Positions 8,978-17,317 of a stretch of 64,000 bases of DNA are shown in pieces. Positions within the stretch are counted from its first letter, which is position 1, and the number at the start of each line of letters is the position of its first letter. A model generated the notes under the pieces. It ran no database searches and was not told the DNA's origin. It saw only the letters and a list, made by a program, of their open reading frames with translations. The stretch spans positions 62,001-126,000 of the forward strand of contig NZ_JACJTU010000008.1 in the NCBI RefSeq assembly GCF_014698835.1, in the 5' to 3' direction. The position numbers and the translations under genes were made by a program. The DNA comes from Nostoc paludosum FACHB-159 (GTDB lineage Bacteria > Cyanobacteriota > Cyanobacteriia > Cyanobacteriales > Nostocaceae).

Positions 8978-10225
8978 ATGATGAAAAGCTTTGTAAAGTG
9001 GTGTGTTGGGTTTTGGAATATTCGTAAAGGCAGAAAGTCGGGGTTATTTCTCCTCATGGCTACCTTAAGTGTGGTAGCTACGGTGATGTTATCGTTTCCC
9101 TTAACCGCTCAAACTATTCCTCAGAAATTACCGACCCATGAGTTAAGGGGAGTGTGGTTAACGAATATTGATAGTGATGTGTTATTTGAGCGCGATCGCC
9201 TTAAAGGATCTTTACAACGCCTTGATGAACTTAATTTTAACACCGTATACCCAGCGGTTTGGAATTGGGGTTATACGCTGTATCCTAGCAAAGTTGCAGC
9301 CAAAGTAATTGGGCGAGCGATCGATCCCACACCCGGACTGCAAGGGCGAGATATCCTCAAAGAAATTGTGGATGTGGGACACCAAAAAGGGTTAACAGTT
9401 ATTCCCTGGTTTGAATTTGGCTTTATGGCACCAGCGGATTCCTTACTGGCTAAGAATCGCCCCCAATGGCTCACCAGTCGCAGCGATGGGACACGCATTG
9501 TTAAAGAAGGTACACATAATCGAGTTTGGCTCAATCCTTTTCGTCCAGAAGTGCAACAATTCATCCAAGATTTAATCGTTGAAATTGTTAGAAATTACGA
9601 TATCGATGGCATCCAATTTGACGACCATTTTGGCTTACCTTCAGAATTAGGATACGATGCTTATACCGTGGCACTTTATAAAAAAGAACACCGCGGTCAA
9701 GCTCCTTCTAAAAATTTTAAAGATCCAGAATGGGTACGTTGGAGAGCTAACAAAATCACCGACTTTATGAAGCGGGTATTTACAACCATCAAAGCTACTA
9801 AAAAAGATTGTATTGTTTCTGTTGCACCCAATCCTCAGCGTTTTTCTTACGAATATTTTTTAGCAGACTGGCAGAAATGGGAACGGATGGGAATTGTGGA
9901 AGATTTGGTTTTGCAAATTTATCGGGATGATTTGAATGTTTTTGTGAGCGAATTAGAGTATCCAGAAGTGAAAGCTGCAAAGAGTCATATTCCTGTGAGT
10001 GTTGGCATTTTGGCTGGATTAAAAAATAGATCTATATCCATGCAACAAATTCAGACACAAGTGCAAAAAGTACGCGATCGCAACTTTGCTGGAGTCTCTT
10101 TCTTTTTCTATGAAACTCTCTGGAACATGGGCAAAGAAAAGCCCCTAGATCGTCAAACTACTTTCCAGAAAATTTTCCCCACACCCACAACTTACCCGAA
10201 TTTACTTGCCGGTTGGAAACCATAA
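8978..10225 (+). CDS. Family 10-like glycosyl hydrolase (GHL10), exported
   Basis: 415 aa with a signal peptide (hydrophobic about 21-41, ending LTAQT). The mature start, ELRGVWLTNIDSDVLFERDRL, then LNFNTVYPAVWNWGYTLYPSK, GLTVIPWFEFGF, WLNPFRPEVQQFI, YDIDGIQFDDHF and VSVAPNP, are hallmarks of the DUF187/GHL10 TIM-barrel family. The acidic residues of the D-DDH strand are the likely catalytic site. Members act on cell-envelope or extracellular polysaccharides; the substrate here is unknown. ATG at 8981 is an equally good start. It is the last gene before a relic-bearing spacer. Confidence 0.88.
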   Translation: MMKSFVKWCVGFWNIRKGRKSGLFLLMATLSVVATVMLSFPLTAQTIPQKLPTHELRGVWLTNIDSDVLFERDRLKGSLQRLDELNFNTVYPAVWNWGYTLYPSKVAAKVIGRAIDPTPGLQGRDILKEIVDVGHQKGLTVIPWFEFGFMAPADSLLAKNRPQWLTSRSDGTRIVKEGTHNRVWLNPFRPEVQQFIQDLIVEIVRNYDIDGIQFDDHFGLPSELGYDAYTVALYKKEHRGQAPSKNFKDPEWVRWRANKITDFMKRVFTTIKATKKDCIVSVAPNPQRFSYEYFLADWQKWERMGIVEDLVLQIYRDDLNVFVSELEYPEVKAAKSHIPVSVGILAGLKNRSISMQQIQTQVQKVRDRNFAGVSFFFYETLWNMGKEKPLDRQTTFQKIFPTPTTYPNLLAGWKP

Positions 10226-10263
10226 AGTTAATTTTTCTAAGAATCTGTCGCTGAACGCATCGC

Positions 10264-10368
10264 TTACCCCTCTTCTGTCACTTTCCGAAAATATTTGCCA
10301 TTTCTGAATTCTAGAGCTTTTGTATAGCAAGCGATAGCGCGATTATTTTCTAACAACAAATACAAGAC
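10264..10368 (-). pseudogene. Relic: C-terminal tail of a TPR-type protein
   Basis: The minus strand from 10368 to the stop at 10264 reads LYLLLENNRAIACYTKALEF, then RNGKYFRKVTEEG and a stop. This is the sort of helix pair that ends TPR proteins, but an in-frame stop lies immediately upstream and there is no start. A 17-bp piece containing its stop (TTACCCCTCTTCTGTCA, 10264-10280) reappears inverted at 10440-10456. It is therefore a rearranged gene remnant. Confidence 0.55.
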
Positions 10369-10503
10369 CTATTTTTTTCTAATAGTATAGCTTGTATTGA
10401 TTGCCTCATGAGGCTTCTAGCGATCGCCCTCCCGGAGATTGACAGAAGAGGGGTAATTTAGGTGAGGTTCATCGAGAATCACTTAAGAATTCCTCATGTG
10501 TTT

Positions 10504-10695
10504 TTAACTAGCTTGCTGTCCAAACCGCCTTTGTAATTCAGCCTCTGCTTCTTCAATTGTCATCGGCAATTGATTTGGAGATTGGGTACGTCTCCTATCT
10601 ATGTAGATATGAAATGCTTCATCATCATTGCGATATTCCAAAATATAAGCTTTTAGCTGCTCTAAAGGCATTTGTTGAAAGTTAGGTTTTGTCAT
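10504..10695 (-). CDS. DUF6887-like small protein, second gene of a pair
   Basis: 63 aa from the ATG at 10695. This ATG overlaps the TGA of the upstream gene in an ATGA, which implies translational coupling and is preferred over a TTG two codons earlier. The motif PNFQQMPLEQLKAYILEYRNDDEAFHIYIDRR resembles the DUF6887 family, almost always paired in cyanobacteria with DUF6888. The protein is acidic and helical, as are many antitoxins, but no function is established. Confidence 0.75.
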   Translation of the reverse strand: MTKPNFQQMPLEQLKAYILEYRNDDEAFHIYIDRRRTQSPNQLPMTIEEAEAELQRRFGQQAS

Positions 10696-10868
10696 AACCA
10701 AAAAATTTCTCCAGTAGGTGTTACCTCAGCTTCTATTGAATTATTAGCCAAGATATAAATATTTCTGGTGCGCTCGTCTAATCTCACAAGGTCTATTTGT
10801 TTATAAACCCTCGTAAGTTGAGCGCACACACGAATTGCGGATATTGCTTGTTTGGGTCTAGGCTCCAT
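10692..10868 (-). CDS. DUF6888-like small protein, first gene of a pair
   Basis: 58 aa (MEPRPKQAISAIRVC... LTRVYKQIDLVRLDERTRNIYILAN...IEAEVTPTGEIFWL), fitting the DUF6888 pattern of a short beta-rich basic protein. The ATG at 10868 has AGGA 8 nt upstream; a GTG at 10874 overlapping the M50 protease stop is an alternative. It lies immediately after the protease gene and overlaps the DUF6887 gene by 4 bp, so the three are probably one transcript. The pair could be a toxin-antitoxin-like module; this is inference. Confidence 0.75.
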   Translation of the reverse strand: MEPRPKQAISAIRVCAQLTRVYKQIDLVRLDERTRNIYILANNSIEAEVTPTGEIFWL

Positions 10869-10873
10869 AAGCA

Positions 10874-12355
10874 CTATCCTATGCCCAAACGCCCAGCCAA
10901 ACCAGGAGTCAGGGGTAATAGGGTGGTAATCATCAAGAATAAAGCCAAAAGCCCTAAAGCGGCTCTAGCATCGTCGGGTTCAGTAATTTCATTCAAGCTG
11001 GGGCGTTCTAAATCTCGTTGCAAGAAGAAAATCACAAACGCCCAGTACATGGCAAGAACATTACCAAGAGACACTAGCACCAGTAAAATTAAAGTTGCTA
11101 CAGTTGCTCGTCCTGCGGTTTTGCGCCCATAAATCGCCTGGACAATACGACCACCATCTAATTGTCCTGCGGGCATTAAGTTCAAAGCGGTAATTACTAA
11201 CCCCAACCAACCAATCACCACTAAGGGATGAACGCTTACCAAAGACGACTGCAAGGCGGAACCAAGGACAACTCGCGCCAAGCTTCCCACCAAAATTGAC
11301 CCTTGGAAAAACTGATTTGGCAATTGAAATAAGCTACCAGGGTGGGAAAGCAGCAAGCCAGTAATCAACATTCCCAAAGAAACGATACCACCTGCGGCTG
11401 GCCCTGCCAAGGCGATATCAAATAATACTTTGCGGTTCGGCAATAGAGACTCAAAGCGGGTAATTGCACCAAAGGAACCAATTTGCACAGCAGGTAGAAA
11501 AAACGGCCAGCTAAGGCGGATTTGGTGACGCTGAGCAAGTAACCAATGACCGATTTCATGAGCTACTAAAATCGCAAATATGCCGGCAGCTATGGGCAAA
11601 GCTTCTGTGAACCTTCCGGGACTAGTAAAGAAATCAAAATTCAGCAGTAATCCCGCAGCTTCTAAATTTGTGGCTATGGTCGCTACCAAGAGAATACCTG
11701 CAAAAGCTTTTTGCGATAACTGCATTGGTCGGGGATCGTTGCGACTAGGCAGGACAATTACAACTGGTCTGCCATCTGTATTTTCGACTAAAAACAAGCG
11801 ATAGCGATCGCCAAGCCGTTCTTGCAAACTTGCACTCAAACGGTTGTGAATTTCTTCTGGTTCTCCCCGCAAATTGCCTTTAAAAATCGCGCCATCTTGG
11901 TAGGGGATGGTTTCTGTGGCGAAAAATGTATCAATACCGAAAATACCTTTAATTGCACTCAAATCATCTTCTGGTATCGGTGTAATCTGAGGTTTGAGTT
12001 CTATGACTGTTGGTTGTGGCGAATTTTCTTCAGGTGAGGACTCGGCAGCAAGTCTTTCGGTTGCCCGCTGCTTGAGTATGGCATCTTGCCCAGCTTTGCG
12101 TAGCTGGCTGCCCAAGTAGATGTACAATCCAGCAGAAGCTACCACTAAGAACAATATACCTGCTATGTTGATGTAAATTCCGGCGGCAAACAATCCAAAA
12201 AACAGTAGCCACGGAGTCATCAACACGACCGACTGTAACCAGGCCAAGATTCCTAGCTTGCCAAAAGGTCTGGCGCGATAAAAGCCCCAACCCAAAATGC
12301 CTAAAGCTACTAGCAGAATTGCTGCCAAGATAGAAGTTTCTGATAAAGTAGACAT
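10874..12355 (-). CDS. Site-2 protease family M50 (EGY type)
   Basis: 493 aa from the ATG at 12355 (MSTLSETS); an upstream in-frame ATG at 12475 would add 40 residues that look non-native. Membrane helices surround the zinc motif HEIGH (266-270) and the second motif NLMPAGQLDGG (392-402), whose Asp completes the metal site. The N-terminal half has two membrane segments and an FKGNLRGE motif near 158-165, the GNLR signature of plant EGY proteases. It should cleave membrane-bound substrates within the bilayer; targets such as anti-sigma factors are known in the family but not identifiable here. It is followed without a gap by the DUF6888/DUF6887 pair. Confidence 0.9.
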   Translation of the reverse strand: MSTLSETSILAAILLVALGILGWGFYRARPFGKLGILAWLQSVVLMTPWLLFFGLFAAGIYINIAGILFLVVASAGLYIYLGSQLRKAGQDAILKQRATERLAAESSPEENSPQPTVIELKPQITPIPEDDLSAIKGIFGIDTFFATETIPYQDGAIFKGNLRGEPEEIHNRLSASLQERLGDRYRLFLVENTDGRPVVIVLPSRNDPRPMQLSQKAFAGILLVATIATNLEAAGLLLNFDFFTSPGRFTEALPIAAGIFAILVAHEIGHWLLAQRHQIRLSWPFFLPAVQIGSFGAITRFESLLPNRKVLFDIALAGPAAGGIVSLGMLITGLLLSHPGSLFQLPNQFFQGSILVGSLARVVLGSALQSSLVSVHPLVVIGWLGLVITALNLMPAGQLDGGRIVQAIYGRKTAGRATVATLILLVLVSLGNVLAMYWAFVIFFLQRDLERPSLNEITEPDDARAALGLLALFLMITTLLPLTPGLAGRLGIG

Positions 12356-12538
12356 TTTCAAACCTTTGCTATTGAGACTAAGCCAGAACAAGTCCGGTAT
12401 TGCAGACACACTTATTAATGTATAACGTCGCCCGCCTTCTGCCCAAATTATCCGGCTTGGGGTTTTGCGACACAACCTAATGAATGCTACGCTACATTAT
12501 GCAGGTAACTGTATCTTGATTTGTGGAGGGAATAAATT

Positions 12539-12925
12539 ATGGCTCTGCAAGTATGTTCCGGTGCAACCCTCAAGTGTAGTTTTGGTGCAGCACCAAGTTC
12601 GTTGGTAGTTCTGCCGATCAATCGAGTATTAACTGGTACGCCGGATGCGAACATTTTGGATAATAAGCCAATGGTGAATATCATGCCTTTTGGTATGTGT
12701 TCGTCTTTAGCTAATCCAACAGTTGCATCCGCCACAGCAGCAGCTTCGGGTGTGTTGACACCTATGCCTTGTATACCTGTTATCCCCGCACCCTGGGCCC
12801 CCGGTTCGCCTACCGTTCTGATTGCTAACAGCCCAGCACTGAATAATACATCTAAGTTAATGTGTGCGTGGGCGGGTGTAATTGAGGTAGTTTATCCTGG
12901 TCAATCAACTGTATTTATTCCCTAA
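12539..12925 (+). CDS. DUF4280 / PAAR-like protein
   Basis: 128 aa, ATG preceded by GGAGGG. It begins MALQVCSGATLKCSFGAAPSSL and has VLTGTPDANILDNKPMVNIMPFGMC, P(T/V) A(T/S) repeats, GVLTPMPCIPVIPAPWAPGSP and a C-terminal CAWAGVIEVVYPGQ. This is the DUF4280 pattern: a PAAR-like beta-cone with conserved Cys residues that caps the spike of contractile injection systems. No sheath, tube, baseplate or VgrG gene is in the window, so it is an orphan tip or serves a locus elsewhere. It has no effector extension. Confidence 0.85.
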   Translation: MALQVCSGATLKCSFGAAPSSLVVLPINRVLTGTPDANILDNKPMVNIMPFGMCSSLANPTVASATAAASGVLTPMPCIPVIPAPWAPGSPTVLIANSPALNNTSKLMCAWAGVIEVVYPGQSTVFIP

Positions 12926-13034
12926 AAGAATTTTAGATTTTGGATTTTAGATTTTGAATTGACTTCATACTTTGCAATAGGGTATGAAAACTATTCTTTG
13001 TGATTAAAAACCTTATAAACGTTCTAAGTCTTTC

Positions 13035-13832
13035 CTACATAACCTCAAGTTTGGGAATGGGCGATGGCACTTCATAAAGCGATCGCAAATTAAGAATATC
13101 CTCCCATTCTTGTTCTGTGAATGGTTGGGTGACTAATTCTATACCAAAATACTGTTTTGCCGTTTGTGTCAGTGTATCTACAATCTTTACAATCCAGCTA
13201 TCCTGTTCTTGTACGTTACAAAATGAGGTATTCCAGGGGGCTGATTGTTCAAAGATTTCCTCAAATAAACCTTTGTCTGTAGACAAAATCATCGAACCGT
13301 GTTGAAGAATAGCATTTCTTCCTTTGCGTTGGGCGCTGCCTATGAATTTACTTCCATCGGTGGTAACTAAGTCAGCGGCCGTTGCTGTGTTGAAGCAACT
13401 GGGATTGTGAATGTAACCCCGTCCAGCAGAACCATAATCTAACTCAATACCCAACTTTTGCCAGCCTTGAATGAGAAAGTTACAGATATTTTCATAAATA
13501 CCCCAGCTTTTTGCAGCACTCGCTGAGGTAATCAAAGCGTAGGTTAATTCTCCTTGATGGAGAACAGCTCTACCTCCCGTTGGCCGACGAACTACATCGA
13601 GTTCCTGTCCCTGGTAGATTAGATTATGCCATTGGGTAGGCCATTGTTTTTGCAGATGTCCCAAGGAAAGCGCGTAGGGATGCCAGGTATAAAAACGCAG
13701 GGTAGGCGGATGGTGTCCCTCTTCGCATTGCTTGAACAACCAAGCATCGATCGCCATTTGTACTCCTCCTGATGTCTGAAGCATTGGAATGAAACGCCAG
13801 GTGGATGGTGACTTGGTTGCTAATTGTCTCAT
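13035..13832 (-). CDS. Lipoate/octanoate-protein ligase family protein
   Basis: 265 aa; biotin/lipoate A/B ligase fold. The diagnostic lipoyl-binding motif RRPTGGRAVLHQGELTYAL and the catalytic-Lys segment GSKFIGSAQRKGRNAILQHGSML-type sequence (about 160-183) are intact. It should transfer octanoyl or lipoyl groups to E2 or GcvH lysines; whether it is LplA- or LipM-like cannot be decided. The gene ends before a TTTTGGAT repeat spacer and lies 37 bp downstream of coaBC on the same strand. Confidence 0.85.
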   Translation of the reverse strand: MRQLATKSPSTWRFIPMLQTSGGVQMAIDAWLFKQCEEGHHPPTLRFYTWHPYALSLGHLQKQWPTQWHNLIYQGQELDVVRRPTGGRAVLHQGELTYALITSASAAKSWGIYENICNFLIQGWQKLGIELDYGSAGRGYIHNPSCFNTATAADLVTTDGSKFIGSAQRKGRNAILQHGSMILSTDKGLFEEIFEQSAPWNTSFCNVQEQDSWIVKIVDTLTQTAKQYFGIELVTQPFTEQEWEDILNLRSLYEVPSPIPKLEVM

Positions 13833-13869
13833 CTATTTTATCTTCAATCCAAAATCCAAAATTGAAAAT

Positions 13870-15111
13870 CTAAAATTCGTTGGTGAGAAAATCAAATAAT
13901 TGATGCGCCATTTCTAATTTAGAACAAGGTGCGATCGCCATCTGCCGCCCTTGTATATCTAAAAATATCGCTTGATTATTATCGCTACCAAAACCACTAT
14001 CAGGTTTATCGATGGGATTAGCAACGATGGCATCTAATTTTTTGTTCTGTAATTTTTCTAACGCAGGCTTGACAATATCGCCACTTTGTGCAGCAAAACC
14101 AACTAATATTTGATGCGACTGTTTGAGTTGTGCTAATCGGGCGACTATATCGGGTACGGGTTCCAAGGGTAAAGCTTCGGGGAGCGATCGCTTGGGCAAT
14201 TTTTCTGTACTATAATCTCTGGGCTTGACATCTGCCACCGCTGCTGACATGACAATGATATCAGCGTTGGCTAAATATTCCACCATAGCGTGATGCATTT
14301 GCTCTGCACTTGTGACAGGAATTGCTTGCACTCCCAATGGTACTTCCCAATTCGCTGGAGTATGCACCAGAGTGACTCTTGCGCCTCGGTGGAGTGCCGC
14401 CTGGGCTAGGGCTAATCCCATTTTACCAGTGGAAGGATTGCCAATAAACCTTACTGGGTCAAGATATTCTCGCGTTCCCCCAGCACTAACTAAAACTCGT
14501 TTCCCGATTAAATCTCGTTTGCCTTGGGTGTGCAGGAGCGATTGGATGTAAGCTAGAATTTCTGGCGGTTCTGCCATCCTCCCAGCACCGACGCGATCGC
14601 AAGCTAATAAACCCGATGCTGTATTCATGCCATGATATCGGCTATCGATCAACAGCTGTTGCCAATTTCGCTGCACCGATAGTTGTTCCCACATATCCGT
14701 ATTCATCGCTGGTGCTAACAATACAGGACAAGTAGAAGCCAGCACGGTGTTTGTGAGTAAATTATCAGCCATACCGTAAGCTAACTTTGCTAATGTATTA
14801 GCCGTCAACGGAGCAATTAACATCGCATCTGCCCATTCACCCAACTCAATATGCAACGGACGAGAGTGAGTTGGTTGCCAAAAATCATTATCTGTGTATG
14901 CTTGATGGCGAGATAGGGTTGCTACAGTTAAAGGTGTGATAAATTGTTGTGCGGAACGGGTGAGAATGACTCGCACTTCCACCCCAGTTTTAAACAACGT
15001 CGAAATCAACTCACAGACTTTATAGGCGGCGATACCGCCACCTATAGCAACTAAAACCCTGTTTAATTTTGGATTTTGGATTTCGGATTTTGGATTTAAG
15101 GGAGATTGCAT
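13870..15111 (-). CDS. coaBC: Phosphopantothenoylcysteine decarboxylase / phosphopantothenate-cysteine ligase
   Basis: 413 aa bifunctional enzyme of coenzyme A synthesis. N-terminal flavoprotein half (about 15-200): [19 protein letters not shown], the [19 protein letters not shown] segment and PAMNTDMW. C-terminal ligase half (about 200-410): [43 protein letters not shown] and [10 protein letters not shown]. The first 14 codons are written over a CCAAAATCC heptamer repeat ([10 protein letters not shown]), so the native start may be further inside, just before the first strand. The downstream lipoate ligase gene may be cotranscribed. Confidence 0.95.
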   Translation of the reverse strand: MQSPLNPKSEIQNPKLNRVLVAIGGGIAAYKVCELISTLFKTGVEVRVILTRSAQQFITPLTVATLSRHQAYTDNDFWQPTHSRPLHIELGEWADAMLIAPLTANTLAKLAYGMADNLLTNTVLASTCPVLLAPAMNTDMWEQLSVQRNWQQLLIDSRYHGMNTASGLLACDRVGAGRMAEPPEILAYIQSLLHTQGKRDLIGKRVLVSAGGTREYLDPVRFIGNPSTGKMGLALAQAALHRGARVTLVHTPANWEVPLGVQAIPVTSAEQMHHAMVEYLANADIIVMSAAVADVKPRDYSTEKLPKRSLPEALPLEPVPDIVARLAQLKQSHQILVGFAAQSGDIVKPALEKLQNKKLDAIVANPIDKPDSGFGSDNNQAIFLDIQGRQMAIAPCSKLEMAHQLFDFLTNEF

Positions 15112-15211
15112 TGGTACTATCGGATTAAGTAATTGATACGTTAACCCTAATAATCTTTGATTTTAGCTATTCAACCTCAATCCAAAATCTAAAATCTAAA
15201 ATCTAAAATTG

Positions 15212-15424
15212 CTAGGCTTCGTCGTAGGGTTCCAAGTCTAACAGGTAAATGTAGGGTTCCACTAACTCTGGACGCTGAAATGCGATCGCTCGTAGTAGAT
15301 GCCAATCATTTAAACCCTCAAAAGCATTACTGTAGTTATCCAGTTCCAGACGACAAGCCAGCTCTTCTACTTCTGCCGCGGTCATGGCAGCAATTTCTTT
15401 CCTGGAAATGCTTAGAGTTGTCAT
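15212..15424 (-). CDS. DUF2555-type small conserved cyanobacterial protein
   Basis: 70 aa from the ATG at 15424 (MTTLSISRKEIAAMTAAEVEELACRLE-type N-terminus), chosen over an upstream ATG because GGGAGGGG lies at the right distance. It is acidic, soluble and helical, with NAFEGLNDWHLLRAIAFQRPELVEPYIYLLDLEPYDEA-like content characteristic of DUF2555, found across cyanobacteria and chloroplast lineages. Molecular function is unknown. It stands alone between coaBC and the esterase. Confidence 0.75.
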   Translation of the reverse strand: MTTLSISRKEIAAMTAAEVEELACRLELDNYSNAFEGLNDWHLLRAIAFQRPELVEPYIYLLDLEPYDEA

Positions 15425-15579
15425 AATGCTTGCCCCTCCCTTATGCAGCATTCGCCTTCAGCATGGGTGAGGTTGCGTTATTTTGCAGCCTCCCAATATA
15501 TCTTACTCATTAGAGGTCATTGATTTCGTGAAATTTTTCCGCATTTATACCAGAATTTATAAAAAAATCGTAATCTTGA

Positions 15580-16200
15580 CTAAGCAATTGTCTTGACAAC
15601 GAAGTTCCGTAGCACGTTTAACGTTTGTGGATCTATTTCATGCCCCGTGTCAAATTCGTGATATTCTACAGCCACTCCCAAAGATTCTACAGTTTCTCGT
15701 GCCTTCCATGCGGCTTGCAGCGGCACAACTTCATCATTTCTCCCGTGAGTAATTAAAGTCGGGGGGATTTTACCTTTAGCTGCGGCGATCGCATCAGGAT
15801 GTAAATACCCACTCATCACAACTAAACCTGCTAGGGGTAACTTCGATCCTACATCTAAAGTCATGGCCCCGCCTTGAGAAAATCCACTCAAAATAGTCCG
15901 TGACAAAGGTATCTCAGTACTGCTTTCTAAAGATTGCAAAAAATCTATTAGCAGTTGCCGACTTTCTGCCAACCCTTCATACATATTTTCTACCCTCAAA
16001 TCGTACCATGCTCTCCCTATAGGCGAGTAGGGATAAGGAAAAGGTGCATTGGGTAATACAAATTGGTAATCAGGTAAGTTGATAAAAGGTAACAAAGATG
16101 CCACATCCTCAGCATTAGCACCCCAACCATGCAAAGTGACAATTAAACCTGCGGGCGGTTGAGAATTCCCTGTGGGGACGTTGATAAATTGTAGAGACAG
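15580..16200 (-). CDS. Alpha/beta-hydrolase, phospholipase/carboxylesterase family
   Basis: 206 aa if translation begins at a CTG at 16200. Coding similarity extends upstream of the first conventional start (TTG at 16134) through SLQFINVPTGNSQPPAG and into the first beta strand LIVTLHGWGAN, and AGGAG sits 7 nt before the CTG. No ATG or GTG exists between there and the upstream stop. The catalytic triad is visible: Ser in GFSQGGAM, Asp in HGRNDEVVP, His in FDTGHEI. It hydrolyses acyl or lysophospholipid esters in the cytoplasm; the exact substrate is unknown. Confidence 0.85.
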   Translation of the reverse strand: MSLQFINVPTGNSQPPAGLIVTLHGWGANAEDVASLLPFINLPDYQFVLPNAPFPYPYSPIGRAWYDLRVENMYEGLAESRQLLIDFLQSLESSTEIPLSRTILSGFSQGGAMTLDVGSKLPLAGLVVMSGYLHPDAIAAAKGKIPPTLITHGRNDEVVPLQAAWKARETVESLGVAVEYHEFDTGHEIDPQTLNVLRNFVVKTIA

Positions 16201-16293
16201 AGGTTTACTCCTAGAAATATGACTCTTTTAGTAGATCCTATCTCTTGAAGTAGACTTGTGTATCAGCAAACGAATGCCACTTGGACAGAGTTT

Positions 16294-17043
16294 TTACCAA
16301 GGAACTGGTTGACCAAGATGAAAAAAGCCACCACTCGGCCCATCATCGGGGAGTATTGCTAACTCAACGCCAGTTTTCGCTCCTTCGGCGACATCTATCA
16401 TTGCACCTTCACCGCCTAATTCAGTTTTCACCCAACCTGGATGAGCGCTATTAATCTTCACAGGAGTATTACGTAACTCATGGGCTAGATGGATAGTAAA
16501 GGCGTTGACTGCTGCCTTAGAAGCATTGTAAGCAAATGGTTTCGAGTCATATATTGGTGAATTGGGAGTAGCATGAAGTGTCAATGAGCCTTCAATACTA
16601 GAGATATTAACGATTCGACCGCTAGGGCTTTTTAAAATTAACGGTAGCAATACTTGAGTCAGTTCAACCAAGCCAAAAAAGTTGGTGTTAAATGTTTGGC
16701 GAATAATGTCTATTGAAACAGAACTGGCATTACTCGTTAACCAATCGCCATCCAAAAAGACACCTGCATTATTAATTAAAATGTCGAGTTTACCAAAAGA
16801 ATCGCTAATCTGTTGAAAAGCAGACTGAATTTGAGTACTGTTAGTGATATCAAGAGCGATCGCTTCTGCTGAGACTCCTTCATCGTGTAACTTACTGACT
16901 GCGGTTTTTGCTGCTTCTAAATTCCGGGCTGCTATCAAAATCGTTAATCCATGTTGTCCGAGTTGACGGCTCATTTCCAGCCCTATACCCTTATTTGCAC
17001 CAGTAATCAACGCTACTTTATTCTTGAGTTCGCTATTTACCAT
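16294..17043 (-). CDS. Short-chain dehydrogenase/reductase (SDR)
   Basis: 249 aa from the ATG at 17043 (MVNSELKNKVALITG), preferred over 17070 because GGGAGTGG precedes it. The Rossmann NAD(P) motif TGANKGIG, the NNAG motif (LINNAGVF), the catalytic Ser in NISSIEG and the YNASK motif are all present. The N-terminal AARN after the second strand suggests NADP(H). It most resembles plant/bacterial carbonyl reductase-like SDRs. The substrate is not deducible. No operon partner is adjacent. Confidence 0.9.
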   Translation of the reverse strand: MVNSELKNKVALITGANKGIGLEMSRQLGQHGLTILIAARNLEAAKTAVSKLHDEGVSAEAIALDITNSTQIQSAFQQISDSFGKLDILINNAGVFLDGDWLTSNASSVSIDIIRQTFNTNFFGLVELTQVLLPLILKSPSGRIVNISSIEGSLTLHATPNSPIYDSKPFAYNASKAAVNAFTIHLAHELRNTPVKINSAHPGWVKTELGGEGAMIDVAEGAKTGVELAILPDDGPSGGFFHLGQPVPW

Positions 17044-17317
17044 CGTTAGCCACTCCCTTGAATTGAACAACTATGATGCATTTAAAAGCACTATGTTTAA
17101 GCTTTGATTAAATAATCTCACGAAGTCCCAGGTAAGAAAACCTGGAAAAAAGGCTAGGTTTTATCAAGCAATATTTTATATTTGGCGATCGTTGTAAATC
17201 AAAATATAGGACTCCTATTTGATTTTTGAACAAAATTCCGTATGGTCTTGAACTGAGCCAAGGCTTATGCAAAACTTGAGATCCTTCGCTCCCAGCCGAC
17301 TTTTAAGGAATTGATTC

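Noticed and set aside
10264-10456. MITE with 17-bp inverted ends
   Set aside because: No target-site duplication and one arm is the coding end of a TPR relic, so rearrangement is likelier.
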